Assembly (NCBI GenBank): GCA_005883215.1
Contig: VAYS01000002.1
Span: forward strand, 1-64,000
Direction of reading: 5' to 3'
Origin: Actinomycetota bacterium
GTDB taxonomy: Bacteria > Actinomycetota > Thermoleophilia > Solirubrobacterales > Solirubrobacteraceae
Length of the DNA: 64,000 nt
The notes below the pieces were generated by a model, which was given only the letters and a program-made list of their open reading frames with translations, made no database searches and had not been told where the DNA came from. Of this stretch, positions 26,551 through 33,918 are shown piece by piece. The position numbers and the translations under genes are program-made. Within the stretch, counting starts at the first letter, position 1. Each line of letters starts with the position of its first letter.

Positions 26551-27735
26551 TCAGCTCCCGTAGGCGCTGTGGAGGAGGGCGAGCATCCGCCCCGAGGTGC
26601 CGCCGATCGGCGTTCCGCTGGCGTCGCAGAAGCCAATCTCCAGGTGGGGACCGGTTGAGATTCCGACGCTGCCCGCGCCCACTTCGCCGATGGCCTGCCC
26701 GCCGCCCACATGGCTGCCCACCGGGACCATGCCCCCGGGCCCCGCGTGCCCGTAGTAGACGTAGTCGCCGCCGTCGAGGTGAAGCACCGGCGCCGAGGGG
26801 CCGAAGCCGCCGATCCCGTGGAGCACGATCGTCCCCGAGCCCACCGCGTACAGCGGCGTTCCCCCCGGGGCCGAGATGTCCACCCCCTGGTCCTGCGACC
26901 AGCTACCCGGCCCCGAGGCGGCGCCGGTGGGCAGGGGGAAGGTAAAGCCCCCGCCGCTGCGCACGCCGCGCCCGCCCGCGGCCGGGCTCGCCGGTTGCAG
27001 GCGGGCCAGCTCGTGCTCGAGGTGCCGGCGCTGGGAGCGCGCGCGGGCCAGCCGGGCGGCGCTGTGCGAGCGCGAGCGCTCGAAGCGGATGCGGCGTCGC
27101 ACGAGCTCCAGGCGAGTACTCGCCAGCTGGTTGCGCTGGGCGCGGATCGAGTCCGTCAGCTGCTGCTGGCGCACCTGCAGTTGGCCCAGGCGGGTGGCCT
27201 GGGTGATCACCTGCGAGCGCAGCACGCGGTCGGTGCGGATGATGGCGCTGTCGTGGTCGCGCGCGCGGCGCAGGAAGTCCAGCCGCTCGAGCAAGTCGGC
27301 GAACCCGTTGGACCGGAACACCACCACCAGGGCGTCGGGCGTGTCGCCCTCGTACCTGGCCACCAGGTTGGCGGCCAGTGCCTGGTCGGCGACCTGCAGC
27401 GTGTGCTGGAGTTGGGCCAGGCGAGCCCGCGCCCGGGCCAGCTCGGCGTTGGTCTGGGCTAGGCGCTCGGCCTGGGCAGCCAGTCTCGCCTGGACCGGTC
27501 GCAGGCGCGCCTCCAGGGCCGAGATGCTGCCCCGCACGCCAGCGACGCGATGGCTGTCGGCCGCCACCCTGCCGGCGAGCGCGCGTTCGGCGTCGCGCTT
27601 GGCCGATAGGCGTGCGGCGACGTCGGCCGCCGAGCTCGAGTGGGCGGCCGCCGGCGCAAGGCACAGCCAGGCGATGGACGCGCCCAGCGGCGCGACCACG
27701 GCACCGGAGAGCGGCCACCGCCCCAGCGAGAGCAT
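26551..27735 (-). CDS. EnvC-like coiled-coil protein with degenerate M23/LytM domain
   Basis: 394 aa. Signal peptide or N-terminal anchor (residues 1-32), long coiled coil (about 38-250, rich in Ala, Arg, Leu and Gln) and a C-terminal LytM domain (about 265-390). The fold markers GTPLYAVGSGTIV and YYGHAGPGG are present, but the zinc ligands are not: the first site reads DQGVD where HxGxD is expected (about 281) and the second GPHLEIGF instead of GPHLHF (about 362). It is therefore more likely an activator of cell-wall hydrolases, as EnvC and NlpD are, than an endopeptidase. ATG 27735 has TAGCCT ending 9 bases upstream (27745-27750). Confidence 0.85.
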   Translation of the reverse strand: MLSLGRWPLSGAVVAPLGASIAWLCLAPAAAHSSSAADVAARLSAKRDAERALAGRVAADSHRVAGVRGSISALEARLRPVQARLAAQAERLAQTNAELARARARLAQLQHTLQVADQALAANLVARYEGDTPDALVVVFRSNGFADLLERLDFLRRARDHDSAIIRTDRVLRSQVITQATRLGQLQVRQQQLTDSIRAQRNQLASTRLELVRRRIRFERSRSHSAARLARARSQRRHLEHELARLQPASPAAGGRGVRSGGGFTFPLPTGAASGPGSWSQDQGVDISAPGGTPLYAVGSGTIVLHGIGGFGPSAPVLHLDGGDYVYYGHAGPGGMVPVGSHVGGGQAIGEVGAGSVGISTGPHLEIGFCDASGTPIGGTSGRMLALLHSAYGS

Positions 27736-27744
27736 CGGCGGGCG

Positions 27745-27750
27745 AGGCTA
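27745..27750 (-). promoter_or_regulatory. -10 box TAGCCT upstream of the LytM-like gene
   Basis: Minus-strand TAGCCT ends 9 bases before ATG 27735, giving a leader of at most a few bases. Confidence 0.45.
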
Positions 27751-27958
27751 GGCCCAGCCGGCCAGCCGGGGCAAGGAGCGCAAGCGCCGTTGCACCGGCC
27801 GCGATACTCGGAGATCGGGCAGGACCCGGGCGCCCGGCGCCGAAGCGATCGTGCTCGCCGGCCGGCGCCGGGGAGCGTCAGGTGGGTGGGCTCCGCGCAG
27901 GCGCCGTCGCCTCTGCGGGAGGAACCCGCCCTCGGGTTGTCGAAACACGGCGCGTCTG

Positions 27959-29026
27959 ATGAAGAGAGCCGCGACCACCACTCGCTCGGCGCCTTCGCGC
28001 CGTCCGCGGGCTCGCGGCGGGGCCGCGGCCAAGGCCGCCGCCCCGCCCTCTCGCACCCCCCGCGGCGCCGATGGCGCCCGCGGCGCTGGCAGCGGCGCCG
28101 CCCGCAACGGCGCAGCCCCGCCCGCCGGCAACGGGGCCGTGCTCGCGGCCAAGACCGCGCCCCCCAAGCGCCAAGCCCAGGACGCCGAGCATTCCCCCGC
28201 CCACCAGACCCTCTCGGTCTACATCCAGTCGCGCTTCGAGGAGTGCTCGCGCTCCCAGAAGGATGTCGCCCAGTACATCGTCGACCACCTGGACGAGGCG
28301 GCCTTCCAGACCGCCGAGGAGCTCGCGCGGCGCGCCAACACTTCGAGCTCGACGGTTGTGCGCTTCTCCCAGGCGCTCGGCTTCGAGGGCTTCCCCGAGT
28401 TGCAGGCCGCCGCGCGCGAGGAGTACCGGCGCGTTCACGCCCAACCGGCGCCCGACGCCTCGGGCGGACCGCTGTTCGCGCTGGACCCCACCGAGTTCGA
28501 GGCGGCGATGGCGGCCGACCACGCCAACGTCGAAGAGACGGGGCGCAAGCTCTCGCGCTCGGCGGTGGACGCGGCCGTGGACGCCATCACCGCAGCCGAG
28601 AAGGTGCTGATCGCCGGCACCGACCAGATGGCGTTCTTCGCCAGCTACCTGCGCCACCTGCTGATGCTGCTCGACCTGCGCGCCGACATCGTTGCCAGCC
28701 CGTCCCAGGAGGCGCTGAGCCGCCTGGGACGCATCGACGAGAGCACCCTGCTCATCGGCATGAGCGCCGGCCGGCCCCACCCGCTGGTGGTGCGGGCGAT
28801 GAAGCTCGCCCGCCACCGCAAGGCGACCACCGCGGCGGTCACCGACGCCACGCTCTCCGAGGTCGCCCGCCTGGCCCAGATCAAGCTCTACTACTCGTCC
28901 AACAGCCCCGCCTTCGTGCGCTCGCACACGGCGCTGCTGAGCATCATCCAGGCGCTGGCCTACGGCGTCTACTCGCGCGACGCCGCCCAGTACGCCGATC
29001 GCATCAAGGCCTTCCGGCTCAAGTAG
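27959..29026 (+). CDS. MurR/RpiR-family transcriptional regulator
   Basis: 355 aa. The first 75-80 residues are low-complexity Ala/Arg/Pro/Gly. An RpiR-type HTH_6 domain follows (about 85-160: SRSQKDVAQYIVDHL, AEELARRANTSSSTVVRF), then a SIS sugar-phosphate-binding domain (about 190-330: LIAGTDQMAFFAS, TLLIGMSAGRPHPLV). Such regulators sense sugar phosphates and control sugar or cell-wall recycling genes. ATG 27959 is taken as start, but the real start could be further in, since the N-terminus is disordered. It is divergent from the LytM-like gene and 126 bases upstream of pdxS; which promoter it controls is unknown. Confidence 0.85.
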   Translation: MKRAATTTRSAPSRRPRARGGAAAKAAAPPSRTPRGADGARGAGSGAARNGAAPPAGNGAVLAAKTAPPKRQAQDAEHSPAHQTLSVYIQSRFEECSRSQKDVAQYIVDHLDEAAFQTAEELARRANTSSSTVVRFSQALGFEGFPELQAAAREEYRRVHAQPAPDASGGPLFALDPTEFEAAMAADHANVEETGRKLSRSAVDAAVDAITAAEKVLIAGTDQMAFFASYLRHLLMLLDLRADIVASPSQEALSRLGRIDESTLLIGMSAGRPHPLVVRAMKLARHRKATTAAVTDATLSEVARLAQIKLYYSSNSPAFVRSHTALLSIIQALAYGVYSRDAAQYADRIKAFRLK

Positions 29027-29054
29027 GAAACGGCCGTCCAAGTAGGAAACGGCC
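29020..29054 (+). repeat. 16-base direct repeat spanning a stop codon
   Basis: CAAGTAGGAAACGGCC occurs at 29020-29035 and 29039-29054 (19-base period). The first copy contains the TAG stop of the RpiR-type gene. Confidence 0.8.
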
Positions 29055-29056
29055 TT

Positions 29057-29072
29057 CAGGCCTGTCGGCCTG
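29057..29072 (+). terminator. Weak hairpin after the RpiR-type gene
   Basis: CAGGCC-TGTC-GGCCTG forms a 6-bp stem with a 4-base loop, 30 bases after the stop and ahead of the pdxS promoter. No T tract. Confidence 0.35.
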
Positions 29073-29134
29073 CGGCCGGTGTTCGCGCGCCCGCGCGGCG
29101 CGGCCGCCGGGCCGGTGACGCGCAGGTCAGCTTG

Positions 29135-29140
29135 TACAGT
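29135..29140 (+). promoter_or_regulatory. -10 box TACAGT of pdxST
   Basis: TACAGT ends 12 bases before the GTG at 29153, giving an expected leader of about 5 bases. Confidence 0.45.
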
Positions 29141-29152
29141 GAGCAGTGGACC

Positions 29153-30046
29153 GTGAGCTCCATACGCGAGCAAGCAACCCCCCGCGTCAAGACCGGCCTG
29201 GCCGAGATGCTCAAGGGCGGCGTGATCATGGACGTGGTCAGCGCCGAGCAGGCGTCCCTGGCCGAGCACGCCGGCGCGGCCGCGGTGATGGCGCTCGAGC
29301 GGGTGCCGGCCGATATCCGGCGTGACGGCGGGGTCGCGCGCATGTCCGACCCGGCGATGATCCGCCAGATCCAGGCGGCGGTGAGCATCCCGGTGATGGC
29401 CAAGGCCCGCATCGGACACTTCGCCGAGGCCCAGGTCCTACAGGCGCTGAAGGTGGACTACATCGACGAGTCGGAGGTCCTGACGCCCGCCGACGAGGAG
29501 AACCACATCGACAAGTGGGGCTTTCAGCTGCCGTTCGTGTGCGGCGCCACCAGTCTGCCCGAGGCGCTGCGGCGCATCGGCGAGGGCGCCGCGATGATCC
29601 GCTCCAAGGGGGAGGCGGGCACCGGCGACATCGTCGAGGCGGTCCGCCATCTGCGCAGCATCCGCGGCGAGATCCGTCGCCTGGCCACGCTCGGGGAGGA
29701 CGAGGTCTTCTCGGCGGCCAAGGAGCTGCGCTCCCCGCTCGAGCTGGTGCAGGCGGTGGCGCGCGAGGGCAAGCTGCCGGTGCCGTTGTTCTGCGCCGGG
29801 GGCATCGCCACTCCGGCGGACGCCTCGCTGGTCATGCAGCTCGGCGCCGAGGCCGTGTTCGTGGGCTCGGGCATCTTCAAGTCCGAGGACCCCGAGCGGC
29901 GTGCCCGGGCGATCGTCGAGGCCACTACCCACTTCGACGATCCCGAGCGCGTCGCGGCCGCGTCGGATGGCCTGGGCACGCCGATGGCCAGCCTGGAGGC
30001 GGCCAAGCTCCAGGGCGAGGAGCTGCTCGCCCAGCGTGGCTGGTAG
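29153..30046 (+). CDS. pdxS: Pyridoxal 5'-phosphate synthase lyase subunit
   Basis: 297 aa, standard length. Catalytic residues are in place: Asp27 in GGVIMDVVS, Lys84 in [10 protein letters not shown] and Lys152 in RSKGEAGTG, equivalent to Asp24, Lys81 and Lys149 of the B. subtilis enzyme. With PdxT it makes PLP from ribose 5-phosphate, glyceraldehyde 3-phosphate and glutamine-derived ammonia. The GTG at 29153 gives a normal N-terminus; the TTG at 29132 is inside the -10 region and rejected. pdxT overlaps its 3' end by 11 bases. Confidence 0.96.
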   Translation: MSSIREQATPRVKTGLAEMLKGGVIMDVVSAEQASLAEHAGAAAVMALERVPADIRRDGGVARMSDPAMIRQIQAAVSIPVMAKARIGHFAEAQVLQALKVDYIDESEVLTPADEENHIDKWGFQLPFVCGATSLPEALRRIGEGAAMIRSKGEAGTGDIVEAVRHLRSIRGEIRRLATLGEDEVFSAAKELRSPLELVQAVAREGKLPVPLFCAGGIATPADASLVMQLGAEAVFVGSGIFKSEDPERRARAIVEATTHFDDPERVAAASDGLGTPMASLEAAKLQGEELLAQRGW

Positions 30047-30665
30047 CGCCGGGGCCGCTCCCCTGATCGGGGTTCTCGCGCTCCAGGGCGGGTTCGATGC
30101 CCATCAGCGCCGGCTGGCGCGGCTCGGGGCCGACTCGCGCCGGGTGCGCACCGGGCGCGACCTCGAAGAGCTCGACGGCCTGATCCTCCCGGGCGGAGAG
30201 TCGACCACGATGAGCTTGGGGATCGAGCGCGAGGGACTCGCCGATCCCCTGCGCGATCTGGCCCGGGCCGGCGTGCCGGTGCTCGGGACCTGCGCCGGGC
30301 TGATCATGCTCGATCGCGACCACCTGGACCTCATGGACCTCCGGGCCCAGCGCAACGCCTTCGGCACCCAGCTCGAGTCCTTCGAAGCCGACCTGGCGCT
30401 GGAGGGCGTCGAGGGGGCTCCCCTGCACGCGGTGTTCATCCGGGCCCCGTGGATCGCCGAGTACGGACCCGATGTGCGGGTCCTGGCCGCCATGGACGGG
30501 CATCCCGTCGCCGCGCGGCAAGGCGACCTGCTGGCAGTCGCCTTTCACCCCGAGCTCTCCGACGACGACCGCGTGCACCGCCTCCTGCTCGACGCGATCG
30601 CCGCTCGCCGGGACGGCGGTGGCCCCGATCCGGACCGGGATCGGGCCGAGCGGGCCCAAGCCTAG
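30036..30665 (+). CDS. pdxT: Pyridoxal 5'-phosphate synthase glutaminase subunit
   Basis: 209 aa class-I glutaminase. The triad is visible as Cys86 in GTCAGLI with His171 and Glu173 in AFHPEL; LALQG and LPGGEST match the family. It hydrolyses glutamine and channels ammonia to PdxS. GTG 30036 overlaps the pdxS gene by 11 bases. The Asp/Arg-rich last 20 residues are an extension. The stop shares the palindrome CTAG with the stop of the convergent sigma-like/anti-sigma gene. Confidence 0.95.
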   Translation: MAGSAGAAPLIGVLALQGGFDAHQRRLARLGADSRRVRTGRDLEELDGLILPGGESTTMSLGIEREGLADPLRDLARAGVPVLGTCAGLIMLDRDHLDLMDLRAQRNAFGTQLESFEADLALEGVEGAPLHAVFIRAPWIAEYGPDVRVLAAMDGHPVAARQGDLLAVAFHPELSDDDRVHRLLLDAIAARRDGGGPDPDRDRAERAQA

Positions 30666-32332
30666 GGCGAAGGCTGGAATCCCGGCGAGCTGGCGGGGGG
30701 CGCCTGAGATGCCGGCGGCGCACTGCCGCCGCCGCCGCCCTCGTGGGCGGTGCTCGGCGTCGAACCGCCGCCCGACGAGCCGCCGCCGCCCGACGAGCCC
30801 CCGCCGCCCGAGGAGCCCCCGCCGCCCGAGGAGCCCCCGCCGCCCGAGGATCCCCCGCCGGAGGAGCCGCTCGATCCTCCGGCGCCTGAAGAGCTGGAGC
30901 CCGAACCGCCGCCCCCCGCGCCCGAGGCGGCACTCCTGTGTCGCGCATGGCGCGCGCGGTGAGCGCCGCGACGGTGATGAGGCTTTCGCGCCGGGGGAGA
31001 CGGGGCGGCCGGCGTCGGCGCGGCCTGCCTGACGGCCGGCGGCGCGGCACGGGCGACCGAGCGCCGGCTACCCGCCCGCGAGCCCGAGCCAAAGACGCCG
31101 GCCACTGCCAACGCGCCGGCGACCGCGGCCACCAGCAGCACCGCCGGGAGCGCGATCCGCCACGCCCAGGCACCGCGGGCCCGCTGGCCGTCGGCTCGGC
31201 CGAGGGGATCGGCGCGGCGCGCGCGCGGCAGCGCCCGCCCGCGGCCCAGGGGGCCCAGGATTCCCCCGCCGTTTGCCTTCTCGGCGACCGCAGCCAGCGG
31301 CGAGATGACCACCGTGTCGCGCGCCGCGGCGCCCGACTGCTGCTCACCGAGCGCCTCCGGCTCTTGCACGGGGGGCGCGGCGGCCGGATGTGGCCCGCCG
31401 GTCCCCGGCTCCTCGCCGGTTCCCAGCTCCTCGCCGGTACCCAGGTCCTCGCCGGCCCCCGGCTCATGTCCCGGGCGCCCTGCGGCAGCATCGGCGGCAG
31501 CGGTTGGGTCGCCGGTTGGCTCGGGCCGGGTACCGAAGATCGAGATCACCGAGCTGTCGAACTCGCCCGTATCCCCGTCCCCAATCTCAGGGCCGTCCCT
31601 ACCGGACTCGGCCTCCCCGGCGACTTCAGGGGCATCGCTCCCCTGCTCTGCGCCGTCCGTGCCATCGGGTCCAGCGGTCGCGATCTGGGGATCCGCGGCC
31701 GGGGCATGGTCGGCGGGAGGCGCATCGGTCGGTGGCTCGGCTTGCGGGGCACCTGGGGCTCCATTGGCCTCGGCGAACTCTGGGGCGACCGGTGCCGCGC
31801 TCACCAGGGCCGACCGCAATCGCTCGAAGACCTCGCCGGAAACCGGGTCGGGCGGGGGATCGCCGTAGGCTCGCTCGGCCGAGTGAAAGCGCCGGGCGAT
31901 TGCCTGGCAGGCCTCGCAGCGTTCGAGGTGGCGTCCCAGCCGGCCCCGGTCGGCGTCGCTGAGCGTCCCCTCGGTCCGGGCTACCAGCAGCTCGGGCATC
32001 AACTCACATGCGTTGCGTCCTGGGGTGCGGCGCCGGCCAAGGAGGCCACGGCGAGGCCCGGAGTGCGGCGCGTGGCGGGCGGCGGCCCGCCGGGTCTGCG
32101 AGAGCAGGAGGGCCTCCGGATCGACCGCCTCCGGCCGCTCGGTGCGCGCGACCTCGGTGCGAAAGCCGGCGAATGCCTCGGCCGCGGCCGTCGCGGCGGC
32201 CTGGGGTCGGCAGGCGACCTCGCAGTAGGCGAGGACGGCGGGCCCGCGACGCTGGAGGACACCCTCGAGCGCGGCCGGATCCCCATCGCGGACCCCGGAA
32301 GGGGTCACCCGGGCTGAGCTTTGCTCCTGCAC
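30662..32332 (-). CDS. Sigma-like N-terminus fused to zinc-finger anti-sigma-type membrane protein
   Basis: 556 aa. Residues 15-90 resemble a degenerate sigma-70 region 2 of ECF factors. A putative anti-sigma zinc finger follows at 105-150 with Cys109, His135, Cys139 and Cys142 (HLERCEAC). A long acidic Pro/Glu/Asp/Gly-rich region reaches about 385, then one transmembrane helix (about 390-415), a basic segment and an outer Gly/Ser repeat tail. The topology, cytoplasmic sigma-binding end and extracellular tail, fits a membrane anti-sigma factor. GTG 32332 is preceded by TACCCT with 8 bases between. The partner sigma factor is not in the window. Confidence 0.72.
   Translation of the reverse strand: MQEQSSARVTPSGVRDGDPAALEGVLQRRGPAVLAYCEVACRPQAAATAAAEAFAGFRTEVARTERPEAVDPEALLLSQTRRAAARHAPHSGPRRGLLGRRRTPGRNACELMPELLVARTEGTLSDADRGRLGRHLERCEACQAIARRFHSAERAYGDPPPDPVSGEVFERLRSALVSAAPVAPEFAEANGAPGAPQAEPPTDAPPADHAPAADPQIATAGPDGTDGAEQGSDAPEVAGEAESGRDGPEIGDGDTGEFDSSVISIFGTRPEPTGDPTAAADAAAGRPGHEPGAGEDLGTGEELGTGEEPGTGGPHPAAAPPVQEPEALGEQQSGAAARDTVVISPLAAVAEKANGGGILGPLGRGRALPRARRADPLGRADGQRARGAWAWRIALPAVLLVAAVAGALAVAGVFGSGSRAGSRRSVARAAPPAVRQAAPTPAAPSPPARKPHHRRGAHRARHARHRSAASGAGGGGSGSSSSGAGGSSGSSGGGSSGGGGSSGGGGSSGGGGSSGGGGSSGGGSTPSTAHEGGGGGSAPPASQAPPASSPGFQPSP
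30771..30869 (-). repeat. Gly/Ser-coding short tandem repeats
   Basis: Imperfect 18-base units of the type CCGCCCGAGGAGCCCCCG encode the GGGGSS repeats in the extracellular tail. They are in frame, so copy-number change would alter tail length only. Confidence 0.85.
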
Positions 32333-32340
32333 GCCTCCAC

Positions 32341-32346
32341 AGGGTA
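32341..32346 (-). promoter_or_regulatory. -10 box TACCCT, leaderless anti-sigma-type gene
   Basis: Minus-strand TACCCT ends 8 bases before GTG 32332. Confidence 0.5.
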
Positions 32347-32401
32347 TTGCGCCCGGCCGGCGACTTGGCCGCCACCAGCCGGCGCGGCGCGGACAGGGTG
32401 C

Positions 32402-32407
32402 AATACT
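32402..32407 (+). promoter_or_regulatory. -10 box AATACT, leaderless rpiB-like gene
   Basis: AATACT ends 7 bases before ATG 32415. Confidence 0.5.
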
Positions 32408-32414
32408 CGCTGCG

Positions 32415-32861
32415 ATGCGAATCGCCGTGGCGGCAGACGAGCGCACCGGCATCGCCGACGCGCTGGTGGAGGAGTTGCGACGCCGAGGCCATGAGACCTC
32501 GCTGCACGGCGCATTGAGCGACGACGAGCGTCCTGACTGGGCGTGGGCGTCGGAGTCGGCCGCCCGCGAGGTGTCCTCGAGAACGGCCGATCAGGCGGTC
32601 GTGTGCTGCTGGACCGGAACCGGCGCCGCGATCGCGGCCAACAAGGTCCAAGGCATCCGGGCCGCGCTGTGCGCCGACGCCCCGACGGCCGCCGGGGCGC
32701 GACGGTGGAATGACGCCAACGTGCTCGCCCTCAGCCTGCGCGCCACCTCTGAGGCCCAGCTGGCCGAGATCCTCGACGCCTGGTTCGCCGGCCAGCCGAG
32801 CGAGGAGCCCGACGATCGGGCCAACGTCGCTCACCTCGACGAGCTCGAGCACAGCCGCTAA
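32415..32861 (+). CDS. RpiB/LacAB-family sugar-phosphate isomerase
   Basis: 148 aa. RpiB-like fold: MRIAVAADE at the start, then VVCCWTGTGAAIAANK, where Cys65 aligns with the catalytic Cys of E. coli RpiB, and ARRWNDANVLALSLR. The family interconverts ribose 5-phosphate and ribulose 5-phosphate (or allose and galactose phosphates). The active-site loop has Trp-Thr-Gly-Thr-Gly rather than Gly-Thr-Gly-Ile-Gly, so substrate preference may differ and no symbol is assigned. Ribose 5-phosphate is a PdxS substrate, and pdxST lies 1.7 kb away; the link is only suggestive. Confidence 0.83.
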   Translation: MRIAVAADERTGIADALVEELRRRGHETSLHGALSDDERPDWAWASESAAREVSSRTADQAVVCCWTGTGAAIAANKVQGIRAALCADAPTAAGARRWNDANVLALSLRATSEAQLAEILDAWFAGQPSEEPDDRANVAHLDELEHSR

Positions 32862-32865
32862 GGCC

Positions 32866-32880
32866 GGCCGGACACCGGCC
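32866..32880. terminator. Hairpin between convergent genes
   Basis: GGCCGG-ACA-CCGGCC, a 6-bp stem in the 34-base gap between the rpiB-like stop and the MBL hydrolase stop. Confidence 0.4.
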
Positions 32881-32895
32881 ACCCGGGCCGGGGTC

Positions 32896-33918
32896 CTAGG
32901 TGGCGCGAAAGCGCGTCAGCTCGCCCTCGGCGACCTCGCCCACCCGCCCGTCGGCCAGCAGTAGGTCCATGTGCCCCAGCACCTCGGACAGCGCCAGGAA
33001 CGCCTGGGTCACCGCCACGTTGCCCCACAGCTCCTGGGCGATCTCATAGGCGGTGCGGGGCCGCTCGCGGATGAGCGCCAGCATGCGCTCCGCCCGCCGG
33101 GTGTGCATGGCAAAGCGCTCCTCGATGAGGCCGGCGTGGTCGGTGATCGGCTCGCCATGACCGGAGAGGACGAGGTCAACGTCCATCTCCTGGGTGGCGC
33201 GCAACGACTGCATGTAGGTGACCAGCGCTCGGGGACGCTCCTGCGCCGAGGGCTCGCTGCCCAGCGGGCGGGAGATCAGGGGGTTGGAGGAGACGTGCTT
33301 GATCAGGTGGTCGCCGGCGATGAGCAGCGAGCGGCGGCGGTCGAAGAACACGGTGTCCGACGGGCTGTGCCCGGGGCGGTGGTGGACGTCCAGGGTGCGG
33401 TCCCCCAGCTCCAGCTCGGCGCCGTCGGCGAGGGGGCGGGTAACCTCGACGCTCGACCCCCAGGCCCGAAACGAGGCGGATACCGACCGCAGCGCGAAGA
33501 CCACTTCGGACGGGATCCCGTGATGGAGCATCAGGCGCTCGGCGAACTCGTCGTCGCGCTCCATGTCCTGGCCGAAGCGGCTGAGGAACGGCGCCAGCAG
33601 GTCGAGCGCGGCGACCTCGGCCCCGGAGCGGCGAGCCACGATGTTGGCCAGCCCGACGTGGTCGATGTGCTGGTGGGTGATGATCAGGAGGCCGAGGTCC
33701 TCCAGGGCGTGGCCGCGCCCGGCCAGTGCCCGCTCGAGCTCGTCGAGGGCCTTGCCCGAGTTGGGCCCCGAGTCCACCAGCGTGAGCGGGTCGTCCTCGA
33801 TCAGGTAGGTGTTGACCCGGCCGACCATGAACGGGGTCGGGATCGGCAGACAGTGGATGCCCGCCTCGGCGGCGCGGGCCAGGGCGGCGGACGCCTCGCC
33901 GCTATGGGTCGAGCTCAC
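32896..33918 (-). CDS. MBL-fold metallohydrolase with C-terminal winged helix
   Basis: 340 aa. The metallo-beta-lactamase fold has the zinc motif THQHIDHVG near residue 82, HRPGHSPSD near 183, AGDHLI near 203 and SGHGEPI near 253. The C-terminal 65 residues look like the winged-helix extension found in LACTB2/glyoxalase-II-like proteins. Likely a hydrolase of a thioester or phosphoester; the substrate is not evident. GTG 33918 overlaps the phosphomannomutase stop (GTGA), so the two genes are translationally coupled. Confidence 0.87.
   Translation of the reverse strand: MSSTHSGEASAALARAAEAGIHCLPIPTPFMVGRVNTYLIEDDPLTLVDSGPNSGKALDELERALAGRGHALEDLGLLIITHQHIDHVGLANIVARRSGAEVAALDLLAPFLSRFGQDMERDDEFAERLMLHHGIPSEVVFALRSVSASFRAWGSSVEVTRPLADGAELELGDRTLDVHHRPGHSPSDTVFFDRRRSLLIAGDHLIKHVSSNPLISRPLGSEPSAQERPRALVTYMQSLRATQEMDVDLVLSGHGEPITDHAGLIEERFAMHTRRAERMLALIRERPRTAYEIAQELWGNVAVTQAFLALSEVLGHMDLLLADGRVGEVAEGELTRFRAT

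Noticed and set aside
30771-30869. Possible CRISPR-like array
   Set aside because: The repeats are 18-base in-frame Gly/Ser codons without unique spacers, lying inside the anti-sigma-type gene.
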